NCBI GenBank assembly: GCA_947643595.1
Contig: CANRWP010000002.1
Span: 51,036 to 115,035 of the forward strand
Source of the DNA: an uncultured bacterium
GTDB lineage: Bacteria > Bacillota > Clostridia > Lachnospirales > Lachnospiraceae
Reading direction: 5' to 3'
DNA length: 64,000 nucleotides
The first letter of the stretch is position 1; every line of letters starts with the position of its first letter. Positions 28,253-38,487 of the stretch are shown here, piece by piece. Under the pieces are notes generated by a model that worked only from the letters and a program-made list of their open reading frames with translations, had not been told where the DNA came from and did not search any database. A program made the translations under genes and the position numbers.

Positions 28253-29979
28253 TCCTCCTCTAAATCCATTTCCTGTTTTAATTTTACGGTGAAACAGACC
28301 ATGCCGTTTGAGGCAAGTCCACCGAATATTCCGCAGTTTGGATCACTGCCATAATACATTTTCACCCTCTCCCGAATATTGTGAAGTCCATATCCTTTTC
28401 CCGGAGTGTTCAACAGACGTTCCGCTTCCTCATTGCTCAAAGATGGCCCATTGTTCATAATCTCAAAAATAAGGTAATCCCCTTCCAGATTATAGCGTAT
28501 TATGATTTTACCCTCTGTGCCCTCCTTGCGGTAATCGATTCCATGACATATGGCGTTTTCCACAATAGGCTGCAGTAAAAAATTCGGCATGGAAAGCTGG
28601 AGTCCCTCTTCCGACAGAAAAAATTCCACATCCAGATTTCCGTCATGCGTTCTCTTCTGCAATTCCAGATATGCCCTGATGTTATTGATCTCGTTCTCGA
28701 CAGTCGTGATCTGCCGTCCGCTGTTCAACGTTGTCCTGTAGAATTTCGCCAGAAGGCTGGTAACCTCCGCGATCTCATCCTGATTGGAGCGGATCGCTTT
28801 CCATTTTATACTGGACAGACAGTTATATAAAAAATGCGGATTGATTTTTGCCTGCAGTGCTTTCAACTCTTCCGCCCTCTTTTTCAAACCCAGCTGATAC
28901 ATCTCTTCCATCATCTGATTGATGCGGTTGCACATCTCCTGAAAGCTGTTCGTCACAATGCCAATCTCATCTGTACATTCGGTCGTCAACCGCATACCGT
29001 AATTTCCCTTGCTTACTTCCTCCGCATAATACTTCAACTGCAAAATACGGGAACTTAATATTCTGGAAATGATTCCAATCAAGACAAATATTACGAGCAG
29101 GCATATTCCTACCATCAGCCCCGTGGAAATATATATGGCGTACATCTGCACCGATATCTCATTTTTATCTACATAATAATACAGCTGCCACCCATTTAAT
29201 AACTCATCTGATGCCACCAGCATATAATCTGATGTTTCTCTGAATCCGGATTCCTTATTTTCCCGTATTTCTCTCAAAACCCTTTCGTCCAGTTTCGCGT
29301 CCTCAAGACTTCTTTTTCCGATAATATTCTTTTTCTCATCCAGCAATGCCACTCCGTTATTTAAAAATCTCGACTGAAAGAGCGGCGCCAGAAAATTATC
29401 TGAGGCAAGCTCAATATTTATAACTCCTATCGGTTCCGAAGACCTGTTTGCGTCCAGAATAACTCTTGAAGCAAAAATCTGCTTATTTTGATATTCCCAT
29501 CTGGTTCTGAAACTCTGCCGATGATCCCCATACCATCTGATTTCTTCCTCTGTGATCGGCGGCTGCAAAAACGAACCCACCGCATTCTCAATACGATCCG
29601 AATATATCTTAATATCCTTCAGGTTTTCATCACTGGTCTTGAAATACCAAAAGGCCGGTTCTACCGAATCATTTAACTCTTTTACCAGAGAATTTATATC
29701 CTTATCCGCCCCCTGCAGTTTTTCCCTGAATCCTGTATTATAAGACAGATATTTTATGTTGTCATTCTCACGCTGAATATTATTGTTCAGACTTGATGCA
29801 ATAATGGAAACATTGTTTTTTATTGTATCTTCTGTCTGCTCCAGCAGATTCTGCCTTGATATCTGATAAGAATATATCCCGAGAACCAAAAGAGGTATCG
29901 CTACCAACAGCGCATAACTGAGTATTAATTTATTTCGGATAGACGCGTTTCCGTAATACCACCTTAAAAGTTTTTTCAT
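28240..29979 (-). CDS. YesM-type sensor histidine kinase
   Basis: HAMP region, LKALQAKINPHFLYNCLSSIKWKAI (His_kinase family), LQPIVENAICHGIDY, HATPase. Confidence 0.92.
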   Translation of the reverse strand: MKKLLRWYYGNASIRNKLILSYALLVAIPLLVLGIYSYQISRQNLLEQTEDTIKNNVSIIASSLNNNIQRENDNIKYLSYNTGFREKLQGADKDINSLVKELNDSVEPAFWYFKTSDENLKDIKIYSDRIENAVGSFLQPPITEEEIRWYGDHRQSFRTRWEYQNKQIFASRVILDANRSSEPIGVINIELASDNFLAPLFQSRFLNNGVALLDEKKNIIGKRSLEDAKLDERVLREIRENKESGFRETSDYMLVASDELLNGWQLYYYVDKNEISVQMYAIYISTGLMVGICLLVIFVLIGIISRILSSRILQLKYYAEEVSKGNYGMRLTTECTDEIGIVTNSFQEMCNRINQMMEEMYQLGLKKRAEELKALQAKINPHFLYNCLSSIKWKAIRSNQDEIAEVTSLLAKFYRTTLNSGRQITTVENEINNIRAYLELQKRTHDGNLDVEFFLSEEGLQLSMPNFLLQPIVENAICHGIDYRKEGTEGKIIIRYNLEGDYLIFEIMNNGPSLSNEEAERLLNTPGKGYGLHNIRERVKMYYGSDPNCGIFGGLASNGMVCFTVKLKQEMDLEEEKPD

Positions 29980-31496
29980 AAATTTTCCCTGTATTGTTTG
30001 GGTGTAATCCCAAAATAATTTTTGAACAGTTTATTGAAATAGGACTGGTTTTCATAGCCGCAGCTTTTTGCCACCTGCATAATTTTCAGATTTCGATCTC
30101 CCAACATCTTTTTCGCTCTGTCCATCTTTTTGTCGGTAATATATTTCACAAGAGTCTGTCCTGTCTCCTTTTTAAATAAATAACTGACATAAGTCGGCGA
30201 CAGATTTACTTTATCCGCCACATAGTCCAGGCTGATATCTTTTCTGTACTCCAGCTCCACCACATTTTTAATCTCGGAGATAATGCCGGATTTATCTTCC
30301 TTTAAACCGACCTGAATCAACAGCATATTTATGGCTTCTCCGTATTCTTTCAGCATTCCTCCCGGCTCTTTCAACTGGAATAATCTCTCGGCTCTGATAA
30401 GCAGTTCATCCAGATTTTCCGGCTTTGCTCTGTCACACAGGGCTTTAATTATGGAATACAGCATATTCTGGATATAAAGCCGGCTGATCTGTTCTGATTT
30501 TTCTATCGCGTTTATCAAATTTCCGCTCTCTTTTTCAATCAGCTCAGCATCCAGTATATCTATGGCTTCCATCAGTTCCCTGCTGACTATTTCAATATCT
30601 TTGACATAGTGCTCCGCATTTGTAAAATAATCATCTACAAAAATAATTTTTCCGTGATAACCAAAAATTTCATCCTGTATACATGCGATTCTTTTCTGCT
30701 GTGCCAACAGTTCTTCAACCGTATTGACTGTCCGGCTCACAATAACTACCGACTGATTATCCTTCGATACGCTATCTCGAATATCTCTGAATATTTTTTT
30801 AAGCTGCTCTGACAGTTCTTTTTTTTGCGGAAATTTTTTCCCCCCAAGTAAAAGATAAGCTTCATTGGGATAAAATTCTATATAATTTAATTCTTTTCCC
30901 AGATACATTTCTGCGCAGCGCATAAATTCGTCCTCATGCATATCAAAATAGCTGTCCATAAATTCAATATGGATGAGTATATAAGAATCATAACTCTCAA
31001 AAAGATATGTCTGGATATCCTTCATCTCAAATTCATTTATTTTAGAAAGTGTAAATGCTTTATATATAATATTGTGAAAATAATACTTGTCCTTTTCCTC
31101 CCTCTCCCTCCGCTCCTCCTTCTCCGCTGTTATCGTATGCAGCACATGATCCATCAATTTCTGAAACTCATCCAACTCAATAGGTTTTAAAAGATAGCTG
31201 ACAGCATTCGCTTCCAAAGCCTGTTTTGCATAATCAAATTCTCCATAAGCGCTGAATATAATGATCTTTATATTGGAATCATATTCACAGACCAGCCGCG
31301 CCAGTTCAAGCCCGTCCATCACAGGCATTTTTACATCCGTAAAAAGAATATCCACATCATTATGATATATATAATTTAACGCCTCTCTCCCGTTAGCGGC
31401 ATATGTAATCCTGAGAGGATATCCGTATTTTTCGATCAAATATGCTATACCTTCCCTCTCTTCTCTCTCATCATCCGCCAAAACAATCCTGAACAT
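29976..31496 (-). CDS. YesN-type response regulator with AraC-family HTH
   Basis: FRIVLADDEREEREGIAYLI...DILFTDVKMPVMDGLEL; C-terminal LSPTYVSYLFKKETGQTLVKYITDKKMDRAKKML. Confidence 0.93.
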   Translation of the reverse strand: MFRIVLADDEREEREGIAYLIEKYGYPLRITYAANGREALNYIYHNDVDILFTDVKMPVMDGLELARLVCEYDSNIKIIIFSAYGEFDYAKQALEANAVSYLLKPIELDEFQKLMDHVLHTITAEKEERREREEKDKYYFHNIIYKAFTLSKINEFEMKDIQTYLFESYDSYILIHIEFMDSYFDMHEDEFMRCAEMYLGKELNYIEFYPNEAYLLLGGKKFPQKKELSEQLKKIFRDIRDSVSKDNQSVVIVSRTVNTVEELLAQQKRIACIQDEIFGYHGKIIFVDDYFTNAEHYVKDIEIVSRELMEAIDILDAELIEKESGNLINAIEKSEQISRLYIQNMLYSIIKALCDRAKPENLDELLIRAERLFQLKEPGGMLKEYGEAINMLLIQVGLKEDKSGIISEIKNVVELEYRKDISLDYVADKVNLSPTYVSYLFKKETGQTLVKYITDKKMDRAKKMLGDRNLKIMQVAKSCGYENQSYFNKLFKNYFGITPKQYRENL

Positions 31497-31576
31497 GATA
31501 TCTACTCCTGTATTTTCTCTTATAGACAGTGTACCATTTCCTTAAAATTTTTACCAGATAATCCGGTAAATTCAAA

Positions 31577-31604
31577 ACCCCCGCACTTATCAAAATGCGG
31601 GGGT
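31577..31604 (-). terminator. Hairpin/terminator downstream of oppA
   Basis: ACCCCCGCA..TGCGGGGGT with T-rich tract on the minus strand (GGGGGTTTTGAATTT). Confidence 0.7.
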
Positions 31605-31634
31605 AAATTTATTACAATATATAGTTTTCGGGAA

Positions 31635-31662
31635 ACTTCACATTTTTGAAAAAATGTGAAGT
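31635..31662. repeat. Inverted repeat in oppA 3' region
   Basis: ACTTCACATTTTT-ga-AAAAATGTGAAGT, 13-bp perfect arms. Confidence 0.75.
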
Positions 31663-31665
31663 AGC

Positions 31666-31694
31666 GTGAAAAATTGTCATAAACAATTTTTCAC
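31666..31694. repeat. Inverted repeat immediately after the oppA stop codon
   Basis: GTGAAAAATTG - 7 nt - CAATTTTTCAC, 11-bp perfect arms. Confidence 0.7.
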
Positions 31695-31695
31695 T

Positions 31696-33399
31696 TTACT
31701 CTGCAATATCAGCATACATGAAGTACCAGTAACCATATGCGGAATGCCACATACCTGTGATCTTACTGCTCTGCAGCCAGAAGTCATTGTAGTAAGCAAC
31801 CGGCACGCAGCCTGCCTGATCCATCAGGATATCCTCTGCTTTGTGCAGTGCCTCGGAACGCTCTGCAGCGTCCAGAGTTGTTCTGGAGATATCCATAGCA
31901 GCGTCGTACTCAGCGTTGTTGAACTTACCGTCGTTGTTGCCGTTTGTGGAGTACAGCAGATCCAGCATGTTGGAAGGATCGGAGTAGTCGCCCACCCAGC
32001 CGTTACGGGATGCTTCGTAGTCGCCGTTACGTCTCATCGGTGTGAAGCTTGCCCACTCAACGATATCTACGTCGAGCGTGATACCAAGCTCAGCCCATGC
32101 CTGCTGCAGATACTCAGCAACCACTTTGTGGTAACCTGCATCGTTGGTGCTGTAGGTGATAGCCGGGAAACCTTCGCCGTCAGGATAACCTGCGTCCGCA
32201 AGGAGCTTCTTCGCCTCCTCCAGATTTGCCTCGTAGTTTGCCGTATCAATATAGGGCTGTCCGCCGTTTGCATTGTCGATAAACTCAGATCCGTCCGTAT
32301 CGATCCAGCCCGGACCCATGAAGTTGGACGCCGGGGAATAAGTTCCCTGCATCAGGGTATTCGCCACATATTCGCGGTCGATCGCAAGGCTTAACGCTTT
32401 ACGAACGTTAGCGTCGTCAAAAGGAGCTTTCTGTGTATTTAAGCTCAGGTAGTAAGTTCCGATGATCGGATCAACATAAAACTCAGGATTGCCTTCCAGG
32501 GAAGGGATCTCCTCTGTCGGAACGTCCTTGATGAAAAGAACTTCGCCTGTCTGGTATGCGCTGTAGGAAGCGTTAGCATCCTCGATCAGGTTGAACTTGA
32601 TCGCATCCAGTTTAATAGCGTCCGCATTCCAGTAGTTGGGGTTCTTTGTGCACATAATATAAGAACCGGGAACCCACTCGGAAATGTAGAAAGAACCGTT
32701 GCAGACATAAGTGTCTGCATCTACTGCCCACGCATCGCCGTTCGCCTCTACTGTCGCCTGCTGTACAGGGCTCAGGGTAGCGAATGCCGCCAGGGAACCG
32801 AAGTAGGAACATGCAGATGTCAGATGTACTTCCAGTGTGGAATCATCTACTGCCACCACGTTCAGCTTTGTGATATCGCCTGCGATAGCATCCTCATAAC
32901 CCTCTACCATGCTGAGAACTGTCTCTGCATAGGGAGCTGCCACGTTGGGATCGCAGACACGCTGCCAGCTGTATACGAAATCGTTTGCTGTCAGGTCGGA
33001 ACCGTCGGACCATTTCAGGCCGTCTCTCAGATGGAATGTCCATGTCAGGCCATCCTCGGATACTTCCCAGCTCTCAGCCTGTCCAGGAGCAAGTTTGCCC
33101 TCCTCGTCAACTGTCAGAAGACACTCAAAAGTGTGTAAGATCATGTTACCGCCGTCAACCGCGCTGTTCAGTGCGGGATCCAGTGTCTCAGGGTTAGGTC
33201 CGATCTGTACGGAAAGAACCTTCTCACCTGTGGAAGCTGCCCCCCCGTCAGATTCTGCTGCAGTATCATCGCCGGATTCTGCTGTCTCACCGGCGCTCTC
33301 GCTCGGTGCCGCGGGTTCTTCAGTTGAAGAATTGCCACATGCCGTCACGCTGACAACCATAACCGCTGCCAGAAAAAGAGCTGCTACTCTTTTTTTCAT
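31696..33399 (-). CDS. oppA: Oligopeptide ABC transporter substrate-binding lipoprotein
   Basis: MKKRVAALFLAAVMVVSVTACGNSS; VLSVQIGPNPETLDPALNSAVDGGNMILHTFECLL; WTFHLRDGLKWSDGSDLTANDFVYSWQR. Confidence 0.93.
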   Translation of the reverse strand: MKKRVAALFLAAVMVVSVTACGNSSTEEPAAPSESAGETAESGDDTAAESDGGAASTGEKVLSVQIGPNPETLDPALNSAVDGGNMILHTFECLLTVDEEGKLAPGQAESWEVSEDGLTWTFHLRDGLKWSDGSDLTANDFVYSWQRVCDPNVAAPYAETVLSMVEGYEDAIAGDITKLNVVAVDDSTLEVHLTSACSYFGSLAAFATLSPVQQATVEANGDAWAVDADTYVCNGSFYISEWVPGSYIMCTKNPNYWNADAIKLDAIKFNLIEDANASYSAYQTGEVLFIKDVPTEEIPSLEGNPEFYVDPIIGTYYLSLNTQKAPFDDANVRKALSLAIDREYVANTLMQGTYSPASNFMGPGWIDTDGSEFIDNANGGQPYIDTANYEANLEEAKKLLADAGYPDGEGFPAITYSTNDAGYHKVVAEYLQQAWAELGITLDVDIVEWASFTPMRRNGDYEASRNGWVGDYSDPSNMLDLLYSTNGNNDGKFNNAEYDAAMDISRTTLDAAERSEALHKAEDILMDQAGCVPVAYYNDFWLQSSKITGMWHSAYGYWYFMYADIAE

Positions 33400-33485
33400 A
33401 ATGTTTCCTCCTTATTATTTATTATTAAAAAAGTGTATCACTTTTCAGTGTTACCATATTTCATAGCGTTTGTCAATCCTGTTTT

Positions 33486-34475
33486 TCAGTTTATTTTATC
33501 TATATTATGACAAGCCGCAAAATGATCCTTCTCAATTTCTTTCCACTCCGGCACCTTCTCCGCACATTCTGCGGTGGCATAAGGACACCTGGTACGGAAT
33601 GTACAGCCAGAAGGAGGATTTAACGGACTCGGCACATCGCCCTCCAAAACAATACGATTGCTCTTTCTGGCCTGCTTCGGATCGGCGATCGGGATAGCCG
33701 AGATCAGACTCTTTGTGTAGGGGTGGAGCGGTCTGTCGATCAGCTTGTAGCTGTCCGCAAGTTCTACCATCCTGCCCAGATACATCACACCGATACGGTT
33801 TGATATATGTTTTACGGCCGAGAGATCATGGGCGATAAACAGGTAGGTCAGCCCCATCTGCTCCTGCAGGTCTTCAAACATATTGATAACCTGTGCCTGA
33901 ATCGAAACGTCCAGCGCAGAGATCGGTTCATCACAGACAATAAACTCCGGATTTACCGCAAGCGCCCTGGCAATGCCGACACGCTGCCTCTGTCCGCCGG
34001 AAAACTCATGGGGATAACGGTTTGCATGTTCGGAGTTGAGCCCTACCCTTTCCAGCATGTGAATGATCATGTCATAGCGCTCTTTATCATCCTTTGCGAG
34101 TTTATGCACATCGATCGCTTCCCCTACGATATCACCCACCGTCATACGGGGATCAAGGCTTGCATAAGGATCCTGAAATACGATCTGCATCCGTTTCCGA
34201 AAAGGCAGCATATTTGGAAATTCCTTTTTATCCACATCAAAGACCGTTTCACCGTCAAATGTAAATTTTCCGCCCGTGGGATCGTAGAGCCGCAGCATCG
34301 TACGTCCCGTAGTTGTCTTTCCGCAGCCGGATTCTCCCACCAGTCCCAGGGTTTCCCCTTTATTGATAAAAAAGGAGACATCATCTACCGCGCGCACATA
34401 TTTTTTTCTGCTGCCGAAACCGCCCGCAGGAAAATACTGACGAAGATGTTCTACTTCAATAAAATGTTCACTCAT
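33486..34475 (-). CDS. oppF: Oligopeptide ABC transporter ATP-binding protein
   Basis: [64 protein letters not shown]. Confidence 0.93.
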   Translation of the reverse strand: MSEHFIEVEHLRQYFPAGGFGSRKKYVRAVDDVSFFINKGETLGLVGESGCGKTTTGRTMLRLYDPTGGKFTFDGETVFDVDKKEFPNMLPFRKRMQIVFQDPYASLDPRMTVGDIVGEAIDVHKLAKDDKERYDMIIHMLERVGLNSEHANRYPHEFSGGQRQRVGIARALAVNPEFIVCDEPISALDVSIQAQVINMFEDLQEQMGLTYLFIAHDLSAVKHISNRIGVMYLGRMVELADSYKLIDRPLHPYTKSLISAIPIADPKQARKSNRIVLEGDVPSPLNPPSGCTFRTRCPYATAECAEKVPEWKEIEKDHFAACHNIDKIN

Positions 34476-35469
34476 GGGATGCTCCTTTCTCCATTTCTTC
34501 TTTCTGGTTCAGCCAGCACTGTGTATAATGCACTTCCCCGAATTCCGTAACAGGCGGCATCTCACGGAGACAGATCTTCATCGCTTCATCACATCTTGGC
34601 GCGAAGGGACAGCCCTTCGGCGGATTCAGCATATCCACAGGCGTTCCCTCGATGGGTATAAGCCTCTCATGTTCTTTTGTATCCAGTCTCGGAATAGAAC
34701 GGATCAACCCCTTTGTATACTGATGCTTCGGATGATAGAAGATATCGTCAGCCGTGCCATACTCTATGATTTTTCCGGCATACATAACCGCAATCCTCTC
34801 GCACATGCTTGCAACCACGCCCAGGTCATGGGTAATCATAATGATTGCCATGCCGAGTTTTTCTTTCAGTTCCATCATCAGTTCCAGAATCTGCGCCTGG
34901 ATCGTCACATCCAGCGCCGTTGTCGGCTCATCCGCGATCAGGAGCTTTGGTTCACATGCAAGTGCGATGGCGATCATCACACGCTGCCGCATACCGCCGG
35001 ACAATTCATGAGGATACTGTTTCAGACGTTTTTCAGGTTCATTGATACCTACCAGCTCAAGCAATTCCTTTGCCCGCTCTTTTGCCTCCTGTTTTGTCTT
35101 ATCCGTGTGAAGACGGATCACTTCCATGATCTGATTGCCCACTGTATAAACCGGATTTAAGCTTGTCATAGGATCCTGGAAGATAATGGATATCTCATTA
35201 CCGCGGATCTTACGCATCTCCTTCTCCGTCATATTTTCAATCTGATGTCCATTAAAATTAAGATTGCCGCCCAACAGTTTTCCGGGATGCGCTGTCAGCC
35301 CCATCAGAGAGTATGCGGTAACGGACTTACCCGATCCGCTCTCTCCTACGATACCCAGCACTTCTCCTTCTTTCAGATGGATGGAAACATCATTTAATGC
35401 CTTTACTTCTCCCGCGGGAGTAAAGAAAGAAAGCCGTTCATTTTTTATATCAACAAGATATTCCGCCAT
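34468..35469 (-). CDS. oppD: Oligopeptide ABC transporter ATP-binding protein
   Basis: [58 protein letters not shown]; 8-nt overlap with oppF. Confidence 0.93.
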   Translation of the reverse strand: MAEYLVDIKNERLSFFTPAGEVKALNDVSIHLKEGEVLGIVGESGSGKSVTAYSLMGLTAHPGKLLGGNLNFNGHQIENMTEKEMRKIRGNEISIIFQDPMTSLNPVYTVGNQIMEVIRLHTDKTKQEAKERAKELLELVGINEPEKRLKQYPHELSGGMRQRVMIAIALACEPKLLIADEPTTALDVTIQAQILELMMELKEKLGMAIIMITHDLGVVASMCERIAVMYAGKIIEYGTADDIFYHPKHQYTKGLIRSIPRLDTKEHERLIPIEGTPVDMLNPPKGCPFAPRCDEAMKICLREMPPVTEFGEVHYTQCWLNQKEEMEKGASHE

Positions 35470-35486
35470 TTTTCACTTTCCTCCTT

Positions 35487-36533
35487 TTAATTTTTCAGCT
35501 TCGGATCGAATGCATCACGCAGGCCGTCACCAAACAGGTTAAAGCTCAGAATGATCAAACTGATCAGAATCGCCGGAATAAACAACAGATGCGGATAGGT
35601 ACCCATACCGTTGATCGCATCGGATGCCAGGGAACCGAGGGAAGGAAGCGGCACTGCCACGCCCATACCCAGGAAGCTCAAAAAGCTCTCTGTAAAAATG
35701 GAGGACGGGATCTGCAGAGTCGTCGTCACGATCAATGTACCGATACAGTTGGTCAGCAGGTGCTTTTTAATGATCCTGCCGTTGCCAACACCCAGCGCCC
35801 TTGCCGCCGTGACATATTCACTCTCTTTTAATGTCAGTATCTGACTTCGCACCATTCTCGCCATACCAACCCAGTAGAGCAGTGCGAACACCAGGAAAAT
35901 GCTGATCAGGTTACTTCCCACCACATTGATCCAGCTAAAGCCCGGCACCGTCGCAAGCCGGGTAAGAGGATCATCCAGCGCAAATTTTAACAGAACGATC
36001 AGAAGAATATCCGGAATCGTATAGATAATATCCACGATACGCATCATGATCAGATCCACCCAGCCGCCGAAAAACGCCGCCACAGAACCATAGATGGAAC
36101 CGATGATCAGGATGATTCCTGTCGCGATCAGGCCGACCAGCAGGGAAATACGGCTTCCCATCATCACGCGGATCGCGTAGTCACGCCCCATCTTATCCGT
36201 CCCGAAAATATGGGGAAATACTTTCTCGCCGGCGTCGATCCTCTCCTGTTCTCCTGCCGAATATTCCATCGGTCCCAGATTGTTTGCTCCCTTGATCTGC
36301 TCCTTGTAGCTGTAGGGATAAAACATCGGAACGATAAAAGAAAAGATCATGACTAAAATAATAACGACCAGAGAGACCATCGCCACTTTATTTTTGCGCA
36401 GGCGCCGCATACCGTCCTTCCAGAAGCTCACGCTCTCACGCATGATGACCTGACTTTGTTTTTCTTCCTCCGTAGCGGGAATGAAATCTTCAGGTTTTAG
36501 TTTTAACTGAAAACTTAAAGCATTCTCTTTCAT
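35487..36533 (-). CDS. oppC: Oligopeptide ABC transporter permease
   Basis: SFWKDGMRRLRKNKVAMVSLVVIILVMIFSFIVPMFYPYSY; SEYVTAARALGVGNGRIIKKHLLTN. Confidence 0.92.
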   Translation of the reverse strand: MKENALSFQLKLKPEDFIPATEEEKQSQVIMRESVSFWKDGMRRLRKNKVAMVSLVVIILVMIFSFIVPMFYPYSYKEQIKGANNLGPMEYSAGEQERIDAGEKVFPHIFGTDKMGRDYAIRVMMGSRISLLVGLIATGIILIIGSIYGSVAAFFGGWVDLIMMRIVDIIYTIPDILLIVLLKFALDDPLTRLATVPGFSWINVVGSNLISIFLVFALLYWVGMARMVRSQILTLKESEYVTAARALGVGNGRIIKKHLLTNCIGTLIVTTTLQIPSSIFTESFLSFLGMGVAVPLPSLGSLASDAINGMGTYPHLLFIPAILISLIILSFNLFGDGLRDAFDPKLKN

Positions 36534-36555
36534 TTTATCATTGTGCCTTTCTACT

Positions 36556-37473
36556 TTATTTCAATTTTATCCGCGGATCGACGATCTTGTAAGCGATATC
36601 CACAAACACATTCATAATAATCACGAGGGTAGCTAAGAAGATCGTAGTTCCCATGATCATCGTGTAGTCACGCCCGTTGATCGCCTTGATAAACTCTCCG
36701 CCAAGTCCCGGAATAACGAAGATCTTCTCCACCACAAAACTTCCGGTGATTGTGTAGGCAAGCATCGGTCCCACGTAAGTGATGACCGGAAGGATCGCAT
36801 TGCGCAGCGCATGTTTAAACAGGATAACACCGCCCGCAAGTCCCTTCGCCCGCGCTGTCCGCATATAATCCTGCCCCAACACATCCAGCATGGAAGAACG
36901 CATCAGTCTCATGATGTAAGCCGTGGGATAGAAAGAAAGCGCTGCCACCGGCATGATATAATGTTTTATACTGTCAAGCCCGATGGTCGGCAAAATCGCC
37001 AGTTTTACACCCAAAAAGTACATAAGCACCGTACAGATCACGAAACTCGGCACCGCGATACCACAGGTAGCCACCACGCTGATCAGCGAATCCGCAAATT
37101 TACCTCTCTTTAATGCTGCAATACACCCAAGCGGGATACCGAGAATCATAGAAACCAGAACACAGGAACCGCCAAGCCTTGCGGATACCGGAAATCTTGA
37201 TGTAATGATAGATGTAACCGTACGCCCCCTCTGTTTTAAACTGTCACCAAAATCTCCCTTCAGGGCGTCTGTCATATAAGTAAAATATCTCTGTGACATC
37301 GGCTTATCCAGGCCGTACTTCGCCTCCAATGCAGCCGTCGCCTGGGGACTTATCGCTTTCTCTGACAGAAACGGACCACCCGGCACCATGTTCATCAGAA
37401 AGAAGGTCAGTGTTGCCACCGCCCAGATCGTCACGATCCCCAGAACAATTCTTTTAACGATGTACTTAAACAT
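36556..37473 (-). CDS. oppB: Oligopeptide ABC transporter permease
   Basis: MFKYIVKRIVLGIVTIWAVATLTFFLMNMVPGGPF; QDYMRTARAKGLAGGVILFKHALRNA. Confidence 0.92.
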   Translation of the reverse strand: MFKYIVKRIVLGIVTIWAVATLTFFLMNMVPGGPFLSEKAISPQATAALEAKYGLDKPMSQRYFTYMTDALKGDFGDSLKQRGRTVTSIITSRFPVSARLGGSCVLVSMILGIPLGCIAALKRGKFADSLISVVATCGIAVPSFVICTVLMYFLGVKLAILPTIGLDSIKHYIMPVAALSFYPTAYIMRLMRSSMLDVLGQDYMRTARAKGLAGGVILFKHALRNAILPVITYVGPMLAYTITGSFVVEKIFVIPGLGGEFIKAINGRDYTMIMGTTIFLATLVIIMNVFVDIAYKIVDPRIKLK

Positions 37474-37779
37474 AGTTAAAACTCCTTTACTCTTAAAAAG
37501 ATGTTATATTTATGACGTATATATACTTTATCACATTAATCTACGATAGCACAAAAATCAAACAATGTCCAATGTTTCGTAGGTTTTCCAGAAATTTTCT
37601 GCAAATTTTTACTATAAACGGAAAATGGCAGGCAGTTTTATTATGTAAATTTATGCAGAATTTTGGAGGATAACAAACGCTGCTTTTCAAAATATGGAGC
37701 AGTTGACCGTTCTTTTAAAAATATGTTATCGTTATAAGAGCGTTTGTTTCACTTTTATGGAAAGGCAAAGATTATCGTT

Positions 37780-38457
37780 ATGAAGAACATTCTCATTATT
37801 GAAGACGATTCCGCTCTGACAGCGGGGCTCTGCAGAGCTCTCGCATCCGACGAATGTCGCTGCGCGGGATGCCGCTGTCTCCACGAGGCAAGATTACTCC
37901 TTAAGGACAATTCTTATGATCTTGTCGTTCTGGATGTAAATCTTCCGGACGGAAACGGCTTTGATTTTTTACAGGAAATAAAATGCGCCTGCTCTACTCC
38001 GGTCATCCTGCTGACCGCCAACGATATGGAAACCGATATTGTGACAGGACTGGAGCTTGGCGCCGAGGATTACATCACAAAACCTTTTTCCCTCGCTGTC
38101 CTGCGTGCCAGAGTAAACGCCGTCCTGCGCAGAAATCTTTCTGGAAAATCGGCATCTTTCTTTCAGATAAACAGTTATCTTTTTGATTTTGATAAAATGG
38201 AATTTTTCTGCGGGAATGAGAAGGTGGAACTGAGTAAAACGGAACAAAAACTTCTCCGTCTTTTGGTGGAGAATCCCGGCATCACGTTAAGCCGGGACAG
38301 ACTGATCGATTCCGTATGGACCGACGGGGCGGAATATGTGGATGAAAATGCTCTCTCCGTGACAATAAAACGCCTCCGGGATAAGCTGAAGGCGCAGGAG
38401 AATATAAAAACGGTCTATGGCATCGGGTACGTCTGGAAAAATGAAGCGTACTGCTGA
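37780..38457 (+). CDS. OmpR-family response regulator
   Basis: MKNILIIEDDSALTAGLCRAL...LVVLDVNLPDGNGFD; winged-helix C-terminus. Confidence 0.92.
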   Translation: MKNILIIEDDSALTAGLCRALASDECRCAGCRCLHEARLLLKDNSYDLVVLDVNLPDGNGFDFLQEIKCACSTPVILLTANDMETDIVTGLELGAEDYITKPFSLAVLRARVNAVLRRNLSGKSASFFQINSYLFDFDKMEFFCGNEKVELSKTEQKLLRLLVENPGITLSRDRLIDSVWTDGAEYVDENALSVTIKRLRDKLKAQENIKTVYGIGYVWKNEAYC

Positions 38458-38487
38458 CTTTTCACAAAAGTTCAGGGAGATTTTCAA

